From assembly GCF_900021175.1 (NCBI RefSeq), contig NZ_FCOP01000013.1, positions 620,001-684,000 on the forward strand: a stretch of DNA of 64,000 bases. Reading direction: 5' to 3'. The DNA is from Pseudenterobacter timonensis. GTDB taxonomy: Bacteria > Pseudomonadota > Gammaproteobacteria > Enterobacterales > Enterobacteriaceae. Positions 39,095-49,657 of the stretch are shown here, in pieces (within the stretch, counting starts at the first letter, position 1; the number at the start of each line of letters is the position of its first letter). Position numbers and translations under genes: made by a program. The notes beneath the pieces are model-generated. The model ran no database searches. It had not been told where the DNA came from and saw nothing but the letters and a program-made list of their open reading frames with translations.

Positions 39095-39182
39095 GAGTTT
39101 GTCCGGTATCAATATTGCGACACAGTATAAATAATAGAAAAAATCGGGATTTTGATATGAATCGGGATCGCGTGAATCAGTA

Positions 39183-40478
39183 TTAATCCAAAAGGAGCAG
39201 GCTTCTCAAACCGGCCGCTTTATTCTCAATTTCCTGCCACTCCTGTTCGGGATCGGAGCCGCTGACGATCCCTGCCCCCGCATAGAGACGCACGGCCGAT
39301 TCGCTCACCCGGGCGGAACGCAGCGCAACGCAAAACTCGCTTTGTGCCGGGGAGAGATAGCCGGCGGAACCCGCATACCACTCCCGGTCAAACGGCTCGA
39401 CGCGCTGGATCCACTCCCGGGCGGGCTGGCGTGGCAGGCCCGCCACCGCCGCCGTTGGCTGAAGCAGCGACAGGCACTGCGCGTCATTAGCATCGTTCAT
39501 CTGCGTCCAGATGCAGCGGCGCAGATGCTGGACTTTCCGCAAGCGGACCACCTGGGCGGGTAACACTTCCAGCGCGCGGGTGTGGCGCTGCAACCGCTGG
39601 CAGATATCCTCTACCACCAGCATATTCTCGCGCTGGTTTTTGTCATCATTGAGCAGCCACTGCGCCAGGCGCCCGGCCTGCGCGTCATCCGGGTGGCTGG
39701 CAACCGTCCCCGCCAGCGCTTCGGTGCGCAGAAGGGTACCGCGCCGCCGCCACAGCCGCTCGGGAGAGGAGCCTAAAAAGGCGGTATGACGATCGAAAAC
39801 CATGCAGAAGTGATAGCAGTTAAGGTTGATTCGACGGCTGGCGGCCATCAGCGCCACGGCGCTGAGCGGCTCGCTGAAGGTTAAATCGGTCGCGCGTGCC
39901 AGCACAACTTTCTCAAACGCTCCGCGCCCGATGGTGTCGGTCGCCTCGCGGATAAGCTGCAGCCACGCCGGATGGTCGGGAAGATGGGTTTCATGCAAAA
40001 GAGTGGCGGGCAGCGATTCAATGGGTTTCATGGCCGCCAGCTGCGCTAAAAAGGTCAGCGCAGCCCGGGCATCCTCCTGCAGGGAATCGGTGCTAAAAAG
40101 GTTTACCCGCAGCGTTGCCGTGCCGCCGGTGCGTAGCCACAGCAGGCGCGGCAGAAACAGCGCGCCAGCTTCCGGCGTAAAGGCATTCAGACCACAGAGG
40201 CGGGTGTCGTCCGAAGCTTCCTGCCGGTGTAAAAAATCCTGCGCCTCAGAGAGAGATGCGAAGCGTATTACCGCCCCCAGCGCCGCCAGCTCTTCGTCGC
40301 CATTGCGCTGCTGCCAGTAAAACTGCGGCCAGACTGACTGGGCGCCAAGCCAGGCGAGAGGATCGAACGCATCGTTCAGGGGGAAAGAGACATCAACGTG
40401 AAACAGGCCAGGGGTGGCGGGGATTTCGTTAGCCAGACGGCTCTGAAGCTGTTCTGATGCGACTGAAATGGAATGCAC
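39183..40478 (-). CDS. menF: Isochorismate synthase MenF, GTG start
   Basis: Chorismate-to-isochorismate mutase at the head of menaquinone synthesis. The 431 residues equal E. coli MenF. Motifs of the chorismate-binding family: [12 protein letters not shown] (general base Lys), [21 protein letters not shown] and [28 protein letters not shown]. The start is GTG at 40478, giving [24 protein letters not shown], which aligns position by position with E. coli; GGGAGAGG lies 5 bases upstream. An ATG 27 bases further up is in frame but would destroy that spacing. Confidence 0.94.
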   Translation of the reverse strand: MHSISVASEQLQSRLANEIPATPGLFHVDVSFPLNDAFDPLAWLGAQSVWPQFYWQQRNGDEELAALGAVIRFASLSEAQDFLHRQEASDDTRLCGLNAFTPEAGALFLPRLLWLRTGGTATLRVNLFSTDSLQEDARAALTFLAQLAAMKPIESLPATLLHETHLPDHPAWLQLIREATDTIGRGAFEKVVLARATDLTFSEPLSAVALMAASRRINLNCYHFCMVFDRHTAFLGSSPERLWRRRGTLLRTEALAGTVASHPDDAQAGRLAQWLLNDDKNQRENMLVVEDICQRLQRHTRALEVLPAQVVRLRKVQHLRRCIWTQMNDANDAQCLSLLQPTAAVAGLPRQPAREWIQRVEPFDREWYAGSAGYLSPAQSEFCVALRSARVSESAVRLYAGAGIVSGSDPEQEWQEIENKAAGLRSLLLLD

Positions 40479-40577
40479 GCGGACCTCTCCCGGTAAAAAC
40501 CCCACATTATACGGGGTACTTGCCCGAAAAAGCAGTACCCACGTACAGGAAGCGGTGAACCGATCGTGCGGTCAGGT

Positions 40578-40883
40578 TTAGCGGCGGGCGAGCAGCAGGC
40601 CCAGCACCAGCCCGGCAGCGGCGCCTACGCCAATCCCCTGCCACGGTTTTTCATGCACATAATCATCGGCACGATAGACCGCTTTTTTGGCACGGTAGTA
40701 GTAGTTATCCGACGCGGTGCTGACGCGGGTTTTAACATCATGCAGCGCCTGCTCAGCGCGCGCTTTAAGCTCAATATACTTCTGATCCGCCGGATCGCCT
40801 GAGGAGCGGAGCACCTCTTCCAGCGTATCGCTCAGCAGAGCCAGATCGTCATCGACACGTGTATCCCAGGATTGATTTGTCAT
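40578..40883 (-). CDS. elaB: Tail-anchored ribosome-associated protein ElaB
   Basis: Small inner-membrane protein of the DUF883 / ElaB-YqjD-YgaM family, described in E. coli as binding ribosomes in stationary phase and inducible by stress. The 101 residues start MTNQSWDTRVDDDLALL, form a charged helical body (10-75), and end in the single membrane helix GIGVGAAAGLVLGLLLARR. GGAGAAGGCT precedes the chosen ATG at 40883. Confidence 0.95.
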   Translation of the reverse strand: MTNQSWDTRVDDDLALLSDTLEEVLRSSGDPADQKYIELKARAEQALHDVKTRVSTASDNYYYRAKKAVYRADDYVHEKPWQGIGVGAAAGLVLGLLLARR

Positions 40884-40933
40884 AGCCTTCTCCATGTTAT
40901 TGCATCAGTCAGCTAACTATAGACAACGCTGGG

Positions 40934-41398
40934 CTATTTCGCCTGTTTCGCTTCCCGAGCCATGCCGATATGAGGAATGCCATCCTCGTCATAGACTGGT
41001 GTGACGGGCGTAAAGCCGAAATGGGCGTAAAAGGCCTGCAGATGAGCCTGCGCGCCGAGGTATAACGCCTTGTCAGGCCACTGTTTTTCGCAGGCCTGCA
41101 GCGCCTGCTCCATCAGCTGGTAACCGAGCTTTTCGCCGCGTGCTTTTGAACTGACGATAACCCGGCCAATCACCACCGGGTCGACAGGCTCTTCACTTTT
41201 CAGAATCCTCGCATACGCGACCAGTTCCCCCTCTTTCCAGCCGAGAATATGGCGGTTCTCCCCCACCAGATCGTCGCCGTCGATATCCTGATAAGGACAG
41301 GTCTGCTCGACGATAAAGACTTCGCAGCGCAGCTTAAGCAGGGCGTAGAGCGCGGGAACGTTCAGTTCACTATGGTGCAGATCTTGCCACTCAATCAT
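40934..41398 (-). CDS. elaA: GNAT acetyltransferase ElaA
   Basis: GCN5-related N-acetyltransferase of unknown substrate. The 154 residues contain the acetyl-CoA-binding region [25 protein letters not shown] (about 85-109, R/Q-x-x-G-x-G/A type) and the C-terminal [17 protein letters not shown]. The ATG at 41398 has AAGGAG 6 bases upstream. Divergent from rbn with 72 bases between, as in E. coli. Confidence 0.94.
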   Translation of the reverse strand: MIEWQDLHHSELNVPALYALLKLRCEVFIVEQTCPYQDIDGDDLVGENRHILGWKEGELVAYARILKSEEPVDPVVIGRVIVSSKARGEKLGYQLMEQALQACEKQWPDKALYLGAQAHLQAFYAHFGFTPVTPVYDEDGIPHIGMAREAKQAK

Positions 41399-41470
41399 CA
41401 CAGACTCCTTATGCGTTATCATCTCGTTATACTAAAGCCTTTTCGCCTGCAACCAAGAGAGTTTGCGCAT

Positions 41471-42388
41471 ATGGAACTGATTTTTCTGGGTACCTCCGCC
41501 GGCGTGCCGACCCGCGCGCGCAACGTCACCTCCCTTGTGCTGGATTTGCAGCACCCCACCCGCCCCGGCGTCTGGCTTTTTGACTGTGGCGAAGGGACGC
41601 AGCAGCAGCTGCTGCGCACCGCCTTCCATCCCGGCAAGCTGGATAAGATATTTATTACCCATCTGCATGGCGATCATCTGTTTGGTCTCCCCGGCCTGCT
41701 CTGCAGCCGTTCGATGGCGGGCAATGCCGCGCCTCTTACTCTTTACGGCCCGGCGGGACTTGCTGAGTTTGTTGAAACGGCGCTGCGCCTGAGCGGCTCC
41801 TGGACCGATTATCCCCTGGAGATCATTGAGATTCGCGAAGGGGTGGTGCTGGACGATGGTTTTTATAAGGTGACCGCACGGGCGCTTAATCACCCTGTGG
41901 AGTGCTATGGTTACCGTATCGAGGAGGCGGACAAACCCGGCGCGCTGGATGCCGCCGCGCTCATTGCCGACGGGATCCGCCCGGGGCCGCTTTTCCAGGC
42001 GCTCAAGCGTGGCGAAACCGTAGTGCTGGAGGATGGCCGGGAGGTCAACGGCAAGGACTATCTCTCCGCGCCGCTACCGGGTAAAAAGCTGGCGATTTTC
42101 GGCGATACCGCCCCATGCCCGGCGGCGCTAGCGCTGGCGAGCGGCGTCGATCTGATGGTGCATGAGGCGACCCTTGAGACGGCAATGGAGGAGAAAGCCA
42201 ACAGCCGCGGCCATAGCTCGACGCGTCAGGCGGCGCTTCTCGCCCGTGACGCGGGGGTGGGAGAGCTGATTATCACCCACGTCAGCTCCCGGTATGACGC
42301 GAAAGGGTGCGAGGCGCTGCTGGCGGAGTGCCGCGCCCATTTCGCCCGCACCCGGCTGGCGAATGATTTTGCCCGTTTCCACCTTTAA
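41471..42388 (+). CDS. rbn: Ribonuclease BN (RNase Z-type) Rbn/ElaC
   Basis: Metallo-beta-lactamase-fold tRNA-processing enzyme with endo- and exonuclease activity on tRNA 3' ends. The 305 residues hold the zinc motif [13 protein letters not shown] (about 63-75), the HHP-like [18 protein letters not shown] with the bridging Asp, and [10 protein letters not shown]. Length equals E. coli Rbn. The frame is open upstream into the elaA region, but the ATG at 41471 gives [15 protein letters not shown]. Confidence 0.96.
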   Translation: MELIFLGTSAGVPTRARNVTSLVLDLQHPTRPGVWLFDCGEGTQQQLLRTAFHPGKLDKIFITHLHGDHLFGLPGLLCSRSMAGNAAPLTLYGPAGLAEFVETALRLSGSWTDYPLEIIEIREGVVLDDGFYKVTARALNHPVECYGYRIEEADKPGALDAAALIADGIRPGPLFQALKRGETVVLEDGREVNGKDYLSAPLPGKKLAIFGDTAPCPAALALASGVDLMVHEATLETAMEEKANSRGHSSTRQAALLARDAGVGELIITHVSSRYDAKGCEALLAECRAHFARTRLANDFARFHL

Positions 42389-42391
42389 TCC

Positions 42392-42418
42392 TGCATTTTT
42401 CCCTCCGCGTGCCGATAA
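42392..42418 (+). promoter_or_regulatory. Candidate flagellar sigma-28 promoter of cheV
   Basis: GCCGATAA at 42411-42418 is the exact sigma-28 (FliA) minus-10 consensus. The minus-35 box, with the canonical 11-base spacer, would be TGCATTTT (42392-42399), a partial fit to TAAAGTTT. It lies 34 bases before the cheV start codon. In Salmonella cheV is a class 3 flagellar gene, which fits. Confidence 0.65.
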
Positions 42419-42451
42419 CCCGTTAAGGCCAGCATTTCACTTGAGGGTAAA

Positions 42452-43455
42452 ATGGATAATTTCCAGAAAGATATTGATGACAGGGCGAATCTGACCCTGT
42501 CGAACCGTTTTGAACTGTTACTGTTCCGTCTCGGCACCTCCCTGCATGAGAACAAATCGGAGCTGTTTGGCATTAATGTCTTTAAGCTGCGTGAAATTGT
42601 GCCGATGCCGACCTTTACCAAACCGGCGGGCATGAAATCGCCGCTGCTGGGGATGGTCAATATCCGCGATCAGGTGATACCGGTAATCGATCTGGCGGCG
42701 GTGGCGGGCTGTAAGCCAGCCACCGGACTGAACATTCTGCTCATTACCGAATATGCCCGCAGCGTGCAGGCGTTCGCCGTGGAGTCGGTAGAGAATATTA
42801 TGCGCCTCGACTGGAAGCAGGTTCACGCGGCGGAGACGGCGGTAAGCGGGCGCTATATCACCAGCATCGCCTGCCTGGATGAAGGAGCCGAGACAAATGC
42901 GCTGGCGATGGTGCTGGATGTGGAGCAGATCCTCTACGACATCACCCCTTCCCATCACGATCTGCACGCCACTAACCTGACGCCCCGCACTTCACCATTA
43001 AACCGGGCGCGGTGGCCATTGTGGCGGAGGATTCAAAAGTGGCGCGCGCCATGCTGGAAAAAGGACTACAGGCGATGGGGATCCCGGCGCAGCTGCATAT
43101 CACCGGTAAAGAGGCATGGGAGAAAATTGGCCTGCTGGCCGCACAAGCCCAGGCGGAAGGCGTCCCCGTTACCGATAAGATAGCCCTGGTGCTGACCGAC
43201 CTGGAAATGCCGGAGATGGACGGTTTTACCCTGACGCGTAAAATCAAAACCGACCCGCTGTTACAGGCCATTCCGGTGGTGATCCACTCTTCTCTTTCCG
43301 GCAACGCCAACGAGGATCATATCCGTAAGGTGAAGGCCGACGGCTACGTGGCGAAGTTTGAGATTAACGAGCTGTCGTCGGTGATTGAGGAAGTGCTGGA
43401 TCGGTCGATGAAGAAAATTGAGGGGCCGTTGATCAGCCGCAAGCAGCTGGCCTGA
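42452..43455 (+). pseudogene. cheV: Chemotaxis coupling protein CheV, one-base frameshift
   Basis: CheV joins a CheW-like domain to a response-regulator receiver and couples chemoreceptors to CheA. The first frame (from ATG 42452) encodes the complete CheW domain (about residues 15-160, with LFGINVFKLREIV and VIPVIDLA) and then changes to an unrelated basic sequence, ending at 43183. The receiver domain continues in the next frame (AIVAEDSKVARAML ... LVLTDLEMPEMDGF) to 43455. The switch lies at about 42980-42992, where TTCACCATTAAACCG begins the downstream frame; adding one base there (e.g. CGCCAC for CGCAC) would restore a protein of about 334 residues, the normal CheV length. It could be a genuine mutation or a sequencing error. 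Confidence 0.85.
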
Positions 43456-43572
43456 TTGCCGGGTGGCGCTGCGCTTACCCGGCCTACAAAATCCCTGAAC
43501 CGTAGGTCGGGCCACCCGGCAACAAAACCCCCGAACCGTAGGCCGGGTAAGGCGAAGCCGCCACCCGGCAAC
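43456..43572. repeat. Cluster of three REP units after cheV
   Basis: REP units in alternating direction at 43459-43485, 43502-43521 and 43537-43571, sharing GCCGGGT/ACCCGGC arms and CGTAGG flanks. They fill the space between convergent cheV and nuoN, forming a BIME. Confidence 0.85.
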
Positions 43573-43597
43573 AAAAAACCCGCCGGGGCGGGTTTTT
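43573..43597. terminator. Terminator between cheV and nuoN
   Basis: Stem AACCCGCC/GGCGGGTT type (AAAAAACCCGCC, GGGGCGGGTTTTT) with a compact loop, six A before and five T after. It can act in both directions; more likely ends cheV on the plus strand. Confidence 0.8.
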
Positions 43598-43645
43598 CCG
43601 TTCTGTGAGGCAGGTACCCTCTCCCGCCGCACAGAACGCAACATT

Positions 43646-43673
43646 AAAAAAGGCAACTTACGTTGCCTTTTTT
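43646..43673. terminator. nuo operon terminator
   Basis: Perfect stem AAAAAAGGCAAC/GTTGCCTTTTTT with a TTAC loop, 8 bases past the nuoN stop. On the minus strand it gives a six-U tract after the stem. It marks the end of the 15-kb nuo operon. Confidence 0.9.
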
Positions 43674-43681
43674 CTTTTACC

Positions 43682-45139
43682 TTACATCAGCGGCATCGCA
43701 TGCTGCACGATATCAATCAGCGGCTGCGGATAGATACCGAACACCAGCACCAGCAGTGCGGAGATCAGCACCACAATCCCGCCCGCGCTGTACTGCCAGT
43801 TACGCGGCGCGTCGCGGTTAAGCTGCTGCGGCGCGCTCAGGTAGAGGCTCACCGCCACGCGCAGATAGTAGTAGAGACCGATAGCGGAACCGATCACCAC
43901 CGCAGCCACCAGCCACCACAGGTGCGCATTCACACCTACCGCCAGCACGTAGAACTTACCGATAAAGCCGAGGGTCATCGGGATACCCGCCAGGGAGAGC
44001 ATCATCACCGTCATGACCGCCGACAGGATCGGACGGTGCCAGAACAGACCACGGTAGGAGAAGAGCGAGTCTGCATCCGGGCCGCGATACGGGCTGGACA
44101 TCAGGCTGACTACGCCGAACGCGCCGAGGCTGCTGAACAGATAGCCAGCCAGGTAGACGCCTACGGTTTCCATCGACATCTGTCCGCTCTGCAGCGCAAT
44201 CAGCGCCACCAGCAGGTAGCCCAGGTGGGAGATGGAGGAGTAGCCAAGCAGACGCTTGATGTTGGTCTGGCTCAGCGCCATCAGGTTACCGAAGATAATG
44301 GAGGCAAAGGCGATAATGCCCAGCACCACGCGTACCGCTTCGCTGTCGCCCACCGGCGCGTAGAGGAACAGACGCATCACCACCCCGAAGATAGCGATTT
44401 TGCTCGCCGTCGCCAGGAAGGTGGAGACCGGCGCAGGCGCGCCCTGGTAAACGTCCGGCGTCCAGAGGTGGAACGGCACCAGAGAGAGTTTAAAGCCGAG
44501 ACCCACGATCATCATCCCCAGACCGGCCAGCAGCAGCGGCTCGTGCAGCATGTTGTCGCCGAGGCTCTTGCCGAGCGCCAGGAAGGAGAGATCGCCGGAC
44601 TGCGCATAGAGCAGCGCAATACCAAACAGCAGGAAGGAGGAGGCGGCGGCAGAAAGAATGGTGTACTTAATGCTCGCTTCCAGAGAGCGCTTCTGGCGGA
44701 AAGCGTAACCCACCAGGCCGAACAGCGGCAGGGAGATCAGCTCAATGCCGAGGAACAGCGCCGCCAGATGGTTGGCGTTCGCCAGCAGAATACCGCCCAG
44801 CGCGGCAATCAGAACCAGCAGGTAAAACTCTTCTTTGTTGTCGTAATAGCCTTCCAGCCACGGGTAGGCAAAGGTACAGGTGGCGAGGCTCGCCAGCAAT
44901 ACCATCCCGGTATAGAGCATGGCGTAGCCGTCAACGCGCATCAGCGGGGTGACATCCATCGCCCCCGCCTGGCCAACAAACCAGAGAGAGACTAACGCGG
45001 CGTTCAGCCCGATGACCGACAGCGTGGCATTGAGGAAGTGATTGCGTCGCCACGCAATGGAGAGCATCACAACCACCACCGTCAATCCGACGATCAGCAG
45101 CGGTAGCAGCGCGATCAGTTGTTGTGGAGTTATTGTCAT
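43682..45139 (-). CDS. nuoN: Complex I subunit NuoN
   Basis: Antiporter-like proton-pumping membrane subunit of NADH:quinone oxidoreductase. The 485 residues equal E. coli NuoN and contain 14 helices; the half-helix repeats include the conserved Glu in [15 protein letters not shown] and Lys in the [19 protein letters not shown] and [20 protein letters not shown] segments. Last gene of the operon, 6 bases after nuoM. Confidence 0.97.
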   Translation of the reverse strand: MTITPQQLIALLPLLIVGLTVVVVMLSIAWRRNHFLNATLSVIGLNAALVSLWFVGQAGAMDVTPLMRVDGYAMLYTGMVLLASLATCTFAYPWLEGYYDNKEEFYLLVLIAALGGILLANANHLAALFLGIELISLPLFGLVGYAFRQKRSLEASIKYTILSAAASSFLLFGIALLYAQSGDLSFLALGKSLGDNMLHEPLLLAGLGMMIVGLGFKLSLVPFHLWTPDVYQGAPAPVSTFLATASKIAIFGVVMRLFLYAPVGDSEAVRVVLGIIAFASIIFGNLMALSQTNIKRLLGYSSISHLGYLLVALIALQSGQMSMETVGVYLAGYLFSSLGAFGVVSLMSSPYRGPDADSLFSYRGLFWHRPILSAVMTVMMLSLAGIPMTLGFIGKFYVLAVGVNAHLWWLVAAVVIGSAIGLYYYLRVAVSLYLSAPQQLNRDAPRNWQYSAGGIVVLISALLVLVFGIYPQPLIDIVQHAMPLM

Positions 45140-45145
45140 GGCGAT

Positions 45146-46675
45146 TTACGGCCTTGTAGTAGAAACAGAATTAACAAACCACTGCTGGATATTGCCCATC
45201 GCGGAGTGCGAGGTATCCAGAATCGGCTGCGGATAGAAGCCCAGCAGCACCAGCAGTACGACCAACAGCAGGATGATGAACAGCTCGCGCAGCGACATCC
45301 CCGGCAGCGCTTTCGCGGCAATTTCACTCTTCGCCTTACCGAAGTAAGCGCGGTGCAGCATCGCCAGCGAGTAAACGGAGGCGAACACCAGGCCAAAGGT
45401 GGACAGCACGGTGATAACCGGCACCACTTTATAGCTACCGAACAGGATCATGAACTCGCCGACGAAGTTACCGGTGCCCGGCATACCCAGCGTTGCGACC
45501 GCGAAGAACATCGACATCGCCGGGAGCCACTTAATTTTGCTCCACAGGCCGCCCATCATACGCATGTCGCGGGTGTGCAGACGTTCGTACAGCTGACCAC
45601 ACAGGATGAAGAGACCGGCTGCGGAGAGACCGTGCGCGATCATCTGGATCACCGCCCCCTGGTAAGCCAGCTGGCTGCCGGTGTAGATAGCAATCAGCAC
45701 GAAGCCCATGTGGGAAACAGAGGTGTAGGCGATGAGACGTTTGATGTCGTACTGGGTGAAAGCCATCCACGCGCCGTAGAAGATGCCAATCACGCCAAGC
45801 CACATGGCGATCGGCGCAAACTCCGCAGAGGCGTTCGGGAAGAGCGGCAGGGAGAAGCGCAGCAGGCCGTAGGCCGCGGTTTTCAGCAGAATGCCCGCAA
45901 GGTCAACGGAACCGGCGGTCGGCGCCTGGGAGTGAGCGTCCGGCAGCCAGCCATGCAGCGGCACCACCGGCATTTTCACCGCAAAGGCGATGAAGAAGCC
46001 GAGCATCAGTAGGTATTCAACACCGTGCGACATTGGCGTTTTCAGCAGATCTTCATAGTTGAAGGTCCAGACGCCGGTCGCGTTGTAGTGCACAAACACC
46101 AGCGCCAGAATCGCAATCAGCATCACCAGACCGCTCGCCTGGGTATAGATGAAGAACTTGGTGGCCGCCGTGATACGCGTTTTACCGTCGGACGCCTTAT
46201 GGCCCCACAGCGCGATCAGGAAGTACATCGGCACCAGCATCATCTCCCAGAAGAAGAAGAACAGGAACATGTCGATGGCAAGGAACACGCCGATAACGCC
46301 GCCCAGAATCCACATCAGATTGAGGTGGAAGAAGCCCTGGTATTTTTCGATTTCTCGCCAGGAGCAGAGCACCGCCAGCACGCCGAGCAGACCGGTCAGC
46401 ACCACCATCAGCAGCGACAGGCCGTCAATGGCCAGGTGGATGGTAATGCCAAAACGCGGGATCCACGGCAGGATAAATTCAGACTGCCACTGCGGAATAC
46501 CTGCAGACTGGGTCAGAGAGTAGCCGCCCTGCAACCAGAGTTGCAGGCCAAGCGCGAGCGTCAATCCCATAGTAATCAGCGCAATCCAGCGCGGCACTTT
46601 CACGCCGAAGCGTTCGGTCTGCCAGCACAGGAAGCCGCCGATAAAGGGAATCAGTATTAGCCAGGGTAATAACAT
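45146..46675 (-). CDS. nuoM: Complex I subunit NuoM
   Basis: Antiporter-like membrane subunit of complex I. The 509 residues show 14 helices, the catalytic Glu in FFFFWEMMLVPMYFLIALWG (about 140-160), the PLHGWLPDAHSQAPTAGSVDLAGILLKTAAYGLLRF motif and the Lys of DIKRLIAYTSVSHMGFV. Separated from nuoL by a 280-base spacer with REP-type palindromes, unusual within this operon. Confidence 0.97.
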   Translation of the reverse strand: MLLPWLILIPFIGGFLCWQTERFGVKVPRWIALITMGLTLALGLQLWLQGGYSLTQSAGIPQWQSEFILPWIPRFGITIHLAIDGLSLLMVVLTGLLGVLAVLCSWREIEKYQGFFHLNLMWILGGVIGVFLAIDMFLFFFFWEMMLVPMYFLIALWGHKASDGKTRITAATKFFIYTQASGLVMLIAILALVFVHYNATGVWTFNYEDLLKTPMSHGVEYLLMLGFFIAFAVKMPVVPLHGWLPDAHSQAPTAGSVDLAGILLKTAAYGLLRFSLPLFPNASAEFAPIAMWLGVIGIFYGAWMAFTQYDIKRLIAYTSVSHMGFVLIAIYTGSQLAYQGAVIQMIAHGLSAAGLFILCGQLYERLHTRDMRMMGGLWSKIKWLPAMSMFFAVATLGMPGTGNFVGEFMILFGSYKVVPVITVLSTFGLVFASVYSLAMLHRAYFGKAKSEIAAKALPGMSLRELFIILLLVVLLVLLGFYPQPILDTSHSAMGNIQQWFVNSVSTTRP

Positions 46676-46955
46676 GGCGATATTTGTTCCTTGTTTAAGT
46701 CCAGTTCAGGCTATCTTGCTCGTCAACACGCACCCCGGCCGTGCTCGCAATCTTCACGTACTTCTGTACGCTCCGGTTGCTGCGCGCAGGCGGTGTCCAC
46801 TCTGACGTCGCCGATAACGCCTGTCCTTTCGGACCTGATTTTCAACGAATTTTAAAAATTCTCTTTAGGTTCTGTCGGATGACGCTAACGCTTATCCGCC
46901 CTACTTTTGTAGGCCCGGTAAGCGCAGCGCCACCGGGCAAAACCGTAATATCAAC
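46676..46955. repeat. nuoL-nuoM spacer with palindromic repeats
   Basis: A 280-base stretch without a gene. It holds two REP-like units, 46874-46904 (GTCGGATGACGC...) and 46909-46938 (GTAGGCCCGGTAAGCGC...), in opposite orientation, forming a BIME just before the nuoL stop. Nearer nuoM is a palindromic CGTAC-TTCT-GTACG segment (46758-46772) in a GC-rich stretch whose family I do not recognise. Confidence 0.7.
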
Positions 46956-48797
46956 TCAACGCAACACCATCAGCAGCGCCAGCACAACCACCGCGCCGAT
47001 GCTCATGGAGGCCACATACCAGCGCAGATAGCCGTTCTCGCTTAACAGCAGCCCTTTACCGGCAAAGCGGGAGAGGATCGCCGGGATATTCATCAGGCTG
47101 TTCAGTGGGTCGCGCTTCAGCAGCCACGCAATACCGAGGAACGGCTTGACGAAGATCATGTCGTACAGCCAGTCGAAGCCCCACGCGTTGTACCACCAGG
47201 TACCCAGCAGACGGCCCGGCGCGCTGTTGGCAATCGCCGTAACCAGCGTGCGTTTGCCCAGCCACAGCCATGCGGCAATCAGGATCCCCGCAATCGCGAC
47301 CACGCCAGAGGTGATCTCAAGCGTCAGCACGCGACCGTGCTCGAGCTCGGTGGTATCCGGCAGTACGCCCTGCAGCGGCGGAACAATCAGCGCGCCAACG
47401 AAGGTGGAGAGAACCAGCAGCACAATCAGCGGCAGGTGGTGAGTAATCCCCTTCCCTGCGTGAGCGTGAATTTGTTCTTTACCGTGAAAGACGATGAAAA
47501 TCATACGGAAGGTATAGAGCGAGGTCATAAACGCGCCCACCAGGCCCGCAACCATCAGATTGATATGACCGTTCGCCATGGCGCCCGCCAGGATCTCATC
47601 CTTACTGAAGAAGCCTGCGGTAACCAGCGGCAGCGCCGACAGCGCCGCGCCGCCCACCAGGAAGCAGACATAGACCAGAGGAATCGACTTACGCAGGCCA
47701 CCCATTTTGAAGATGTTCTGCTCGTGGTGGCAGGCCAGAATGACGGAGCCGGACGAGAGGAACAGCAGAGCTTTAAAGAACGCGTGCGTCATCAGGTGGA
47801 AAATGGCCGCATCCCACGCCTGAACGCCCAGCGCCAGGAACATGTAGCCAATCTGGCTCATGGTGGAGTAAGCGAGAACGCGTTTGATATCGGTCTGCAC
47901 CAGCGCGGCAAAGCCCGCCAGCACCAGGGTGACCGCTCCGACGATACCCACCAGGTGCAGGATTTCAGGAGTCATCAGGAACAGGCCATGGGTACGCGCA
48001 ATCAGGTAGACACCGGCGGTTACCATGGTTGCGGCGTGGATCAGCGCGGAGACAGGCGTCGGACCCGCCATCGCGTCCGCAAGCCAGGTCTGCAACGGCA
48101 GCTGCGCGGATTTACCCACGGCGCCGCCCAGCAGCATCAGCGTTGCCCACCACAGCATGTTATTACCCGCTTCGAAGTGCGCCGGCGCCAGTTCCACCAT
48201 TTCGCGGAAGTTAAGCGTGCCCAGTTCGTTGTAGAGAATGAACAGCGCGAAAGCGAGGAAGACGTCACCCACGCGGGTCACGACAAACGCTTTCATCGCC
48301 GCTGCGCCATTCTTCGGATCGGTATAGTAGAAACCGATCAGCAGGTAAGAGCAGAGGCCCACGCCTTCCCAGCCCAGATACATCAGCAGCAGGTTATCGG
48401 CCAGCACCAGCACCACCATGCTCGCGATAAAGAGGTTGGTGTAGGCGAAGAAGCGGGAGTAGCCCTCTTCCCCGCGCATATACCAGGAGGCGAACATGTG
48501 GATCAGGAAGCCGACGCCGGTCACCACGGAGAGCATGGTCAGGGAAAGACCATCCAGCACCAGGTTAAAACCGATGTTGAAATCACCCACCGACATCCAG
48601 TTCCAGAGCGGTACGCTGTAGGCCTGACGCCCGTTGTTGAAGAAGTCGACACCCGCATACGCCGTCACCAGCGCAGCCAGGCCAACGGAACCCATGCCAA
48701 TGGTCGCAGAGAGATTCTCAGACCAGCGGCCGCGCGAGAACGCCAGCAGCAAAAAGCCAATCAGCGGAAAAATTATGGTTAAGGCAAGCATGTTCAT
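46956..48797 (-). CDS. nuoL: Complex I subunit NuoL
   Basis: Most distal antiporter-like subunit of complex I, with the long amphipathic lateral helix that ties the membrane arm together. The 613 residues show the core [19 protein letters not shown], the [33 protein letters not shown] motif, Lys of [18 protein letters not shown], and a C-terminal extension with the lateral helix and a final helix. Start overlaps the nuoK stop (ATGA). Confidence 0.97.
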   Translation of the reverse strand: MNMLALTIIFPLIGFLLLAFSRGRWSENLSATIGMGSVGLAALVTAYAGVDFFNNGRQAYSVPLWNWMSVGDFNIGFNLVLDGLSLTMLSVVTGVGFLIHMFASWYMRGEEGYSRFFAYTNLFIASMVVLVLADNLLLMYLGWEGVGLCSYLLIGFYYTDPKNGAAAMKAFVVTRVGDVFLAFALFILYNELGTLNFREMVELAPAHFEAGNNMLWWATLMLLGGAVGKSAQLPLQTWLADAMAGPTPVSALIHAATMVTAGVYLIARTHGLFLMTPEILHLVGIVGAVTLVLAGFAALVQTDIKRVLAYSTMSQIGYMFLALGVQAWDAAIFHLMTHAFFKALLFLSSGSVILACHHEQNIFKMGGLRKSIPLVYVCFLVGGAALSALPLVTAGFFSKDEILAGAMANGHINLMVAGLVGAFMTSLYTFRMIFIVFHGKEQIHAHAGKGITHHLPLIVLLVLSTFVGALIVPPLQGVLPDTTELEHGRVLTLEITSGVVAIAGILIAAWLWLGKRTLVTAIANSAPGRLLGTWWYNAWGFDWLYDMIFVKPFLGIAWLLKRDPLNSLMNIPAILSRFAGKGLLLSENGYLRWYVASMSIGAVVVLALLMVLR

Positions 48798-49096
48798 CCA
48801 CGCAACTCACTTACTGAATCGATGTTCAGATTCTGGCGGCGACGATGGAGCTGCAGCAACAGCGCCAGGCCAATACTCGCTTCCGCAGCCGCAAGGCTGA
48901 TGGCGAGGATATACATAATCTGGCCATCGGTCTGGCCCCAGTAGCTTCCGGCCACCACAAAGGCGAGCGCAGAAGCGTTGATCATGATTTCCAGCCCAAT
49001 CAGCATAAACAGCAGATTGCGACGGATAACCAGACCGGTCAGGCCGAGGACGAATAAGATCGCGGCAAGGATCAGTCCATGTGTTAAGGGGATCAT
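48794..49096 (-). CDS. nuoK: Complex I subunit NuoK
   Basis: Small three-helix membrane subunit of complex I. The 100 residues carry the essential buried Glu in [23 protein letters not shown] helix (IGLEIM, about residues 34-39) and a second Glu in the [14 protein letters not shown] helix. Four-base overlaps on both sides with nuoJ and nuoL. Confidence 0.97.
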   Translation of the reverse strand: MIPLTHGLILAAILFVLGLTGLVIRRNLLFMLIGLEIMINASALAFVVAGSYWGQTDGQIMYILAISLAAAEASIGLALLLQLHRRRQNLNIDSVSELRG

Positions 49097-49647
49097 GCGC
49101 GCTCCTCCGTTTTTCTTTTCGCGCGGTCGTCAATGCGGTTGCTCAGCACTTCACCAGGGCGATCTTCACGTCCCACGTGGAAGGCGACAACCAGGCCTGC
49201 CAGCAGCAGCATCGAGGCCAGCTCGACGGCGAGTACGTATGGGCCAAACAGGGTGATACCCACCGCTTTGGCGCTAATCGGCGTACCGTCGATGCCCTGA
49301 TCGTTCACGCCGAGAATGGCGTAAACGATCACCACCAGCATGATGGCCGACAAAATTGCCGGACCAATCCATACTTGCGGTTTTAACCACTGACGTTCCT
49401 GCTCGATTTCCGAGCCGCCCAGGTTGAGCATCATCACCACGAAGACGAACAACACCATGATGGCGCCCGCGTAAACAATGATCTCCAGCGCACCGGCAAA
49501 GTGCGCGCCTAGCGCAAAGAAGACACCGGAAATGGCCAGCAGCGAAATGATTAAGTAGAGCAGCGCATGCACCGGGTTGGTGTGCGTAATCACTCGCAGC
49601 GTAGCCAGGATGGCGATAAGGCCACAGATATAAAAAGCGAATTCCAT
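49093..49647 (-). CDS. nuoJ: Complex I subunit NuoJ
   Basis: Five-helix membrane subunit of complex I next to the quinone-coupling region. The 184 residues contain the [18 protein letters not shown] helix with the pi-bulge tyrosine/glycine typical of ND6 homologues, then a soluble C-terminal tail rich in charged residues. nuoI ends 10 bases before the nuoJ start, and its stop overlaps nuoK. Confidence 0.97.
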   Translation of the reverse strand: MEFAFYICGLIAILATLRVITHTNPVHALLYLIISLLAISGVFFALGAHFAGALEIIVYAGAIMVLFVFVVMMLNLGGSEIEQERQWLKPQVWIGPAILSAIMLVVIVYAILGVNDQGIDGTPISAKAVGITLFGPYVLAVELASMLLLAGLVVAFHVGREDRPGEVLSNRIDDRAKRKTEERA

Positions 49648-49657
49648 TGCCCTCTCC

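Noticed and set aside
43456..43572. Regularly spaced palindromes as a possible CRISPR array
   Set aside because: Units alternate in direction, differ in sequence, and have no constant-length unique spacers; they are REP units.
43700..44995. 431-codon frame antisense to nuoN
   Set aside because: Shadow of an unmistakable NuoN; same Gln/His/Arg-rich composition and no plausible domain.
47337..48782. Long open frame (481 codons) antisense to nuoL
   Set aside because: The opposite frame is a full-length NuoL with complex I motifs; the antisense product is Gln/Arg/His-rich without domains, a typical shadow of GC-rich coding DNA.
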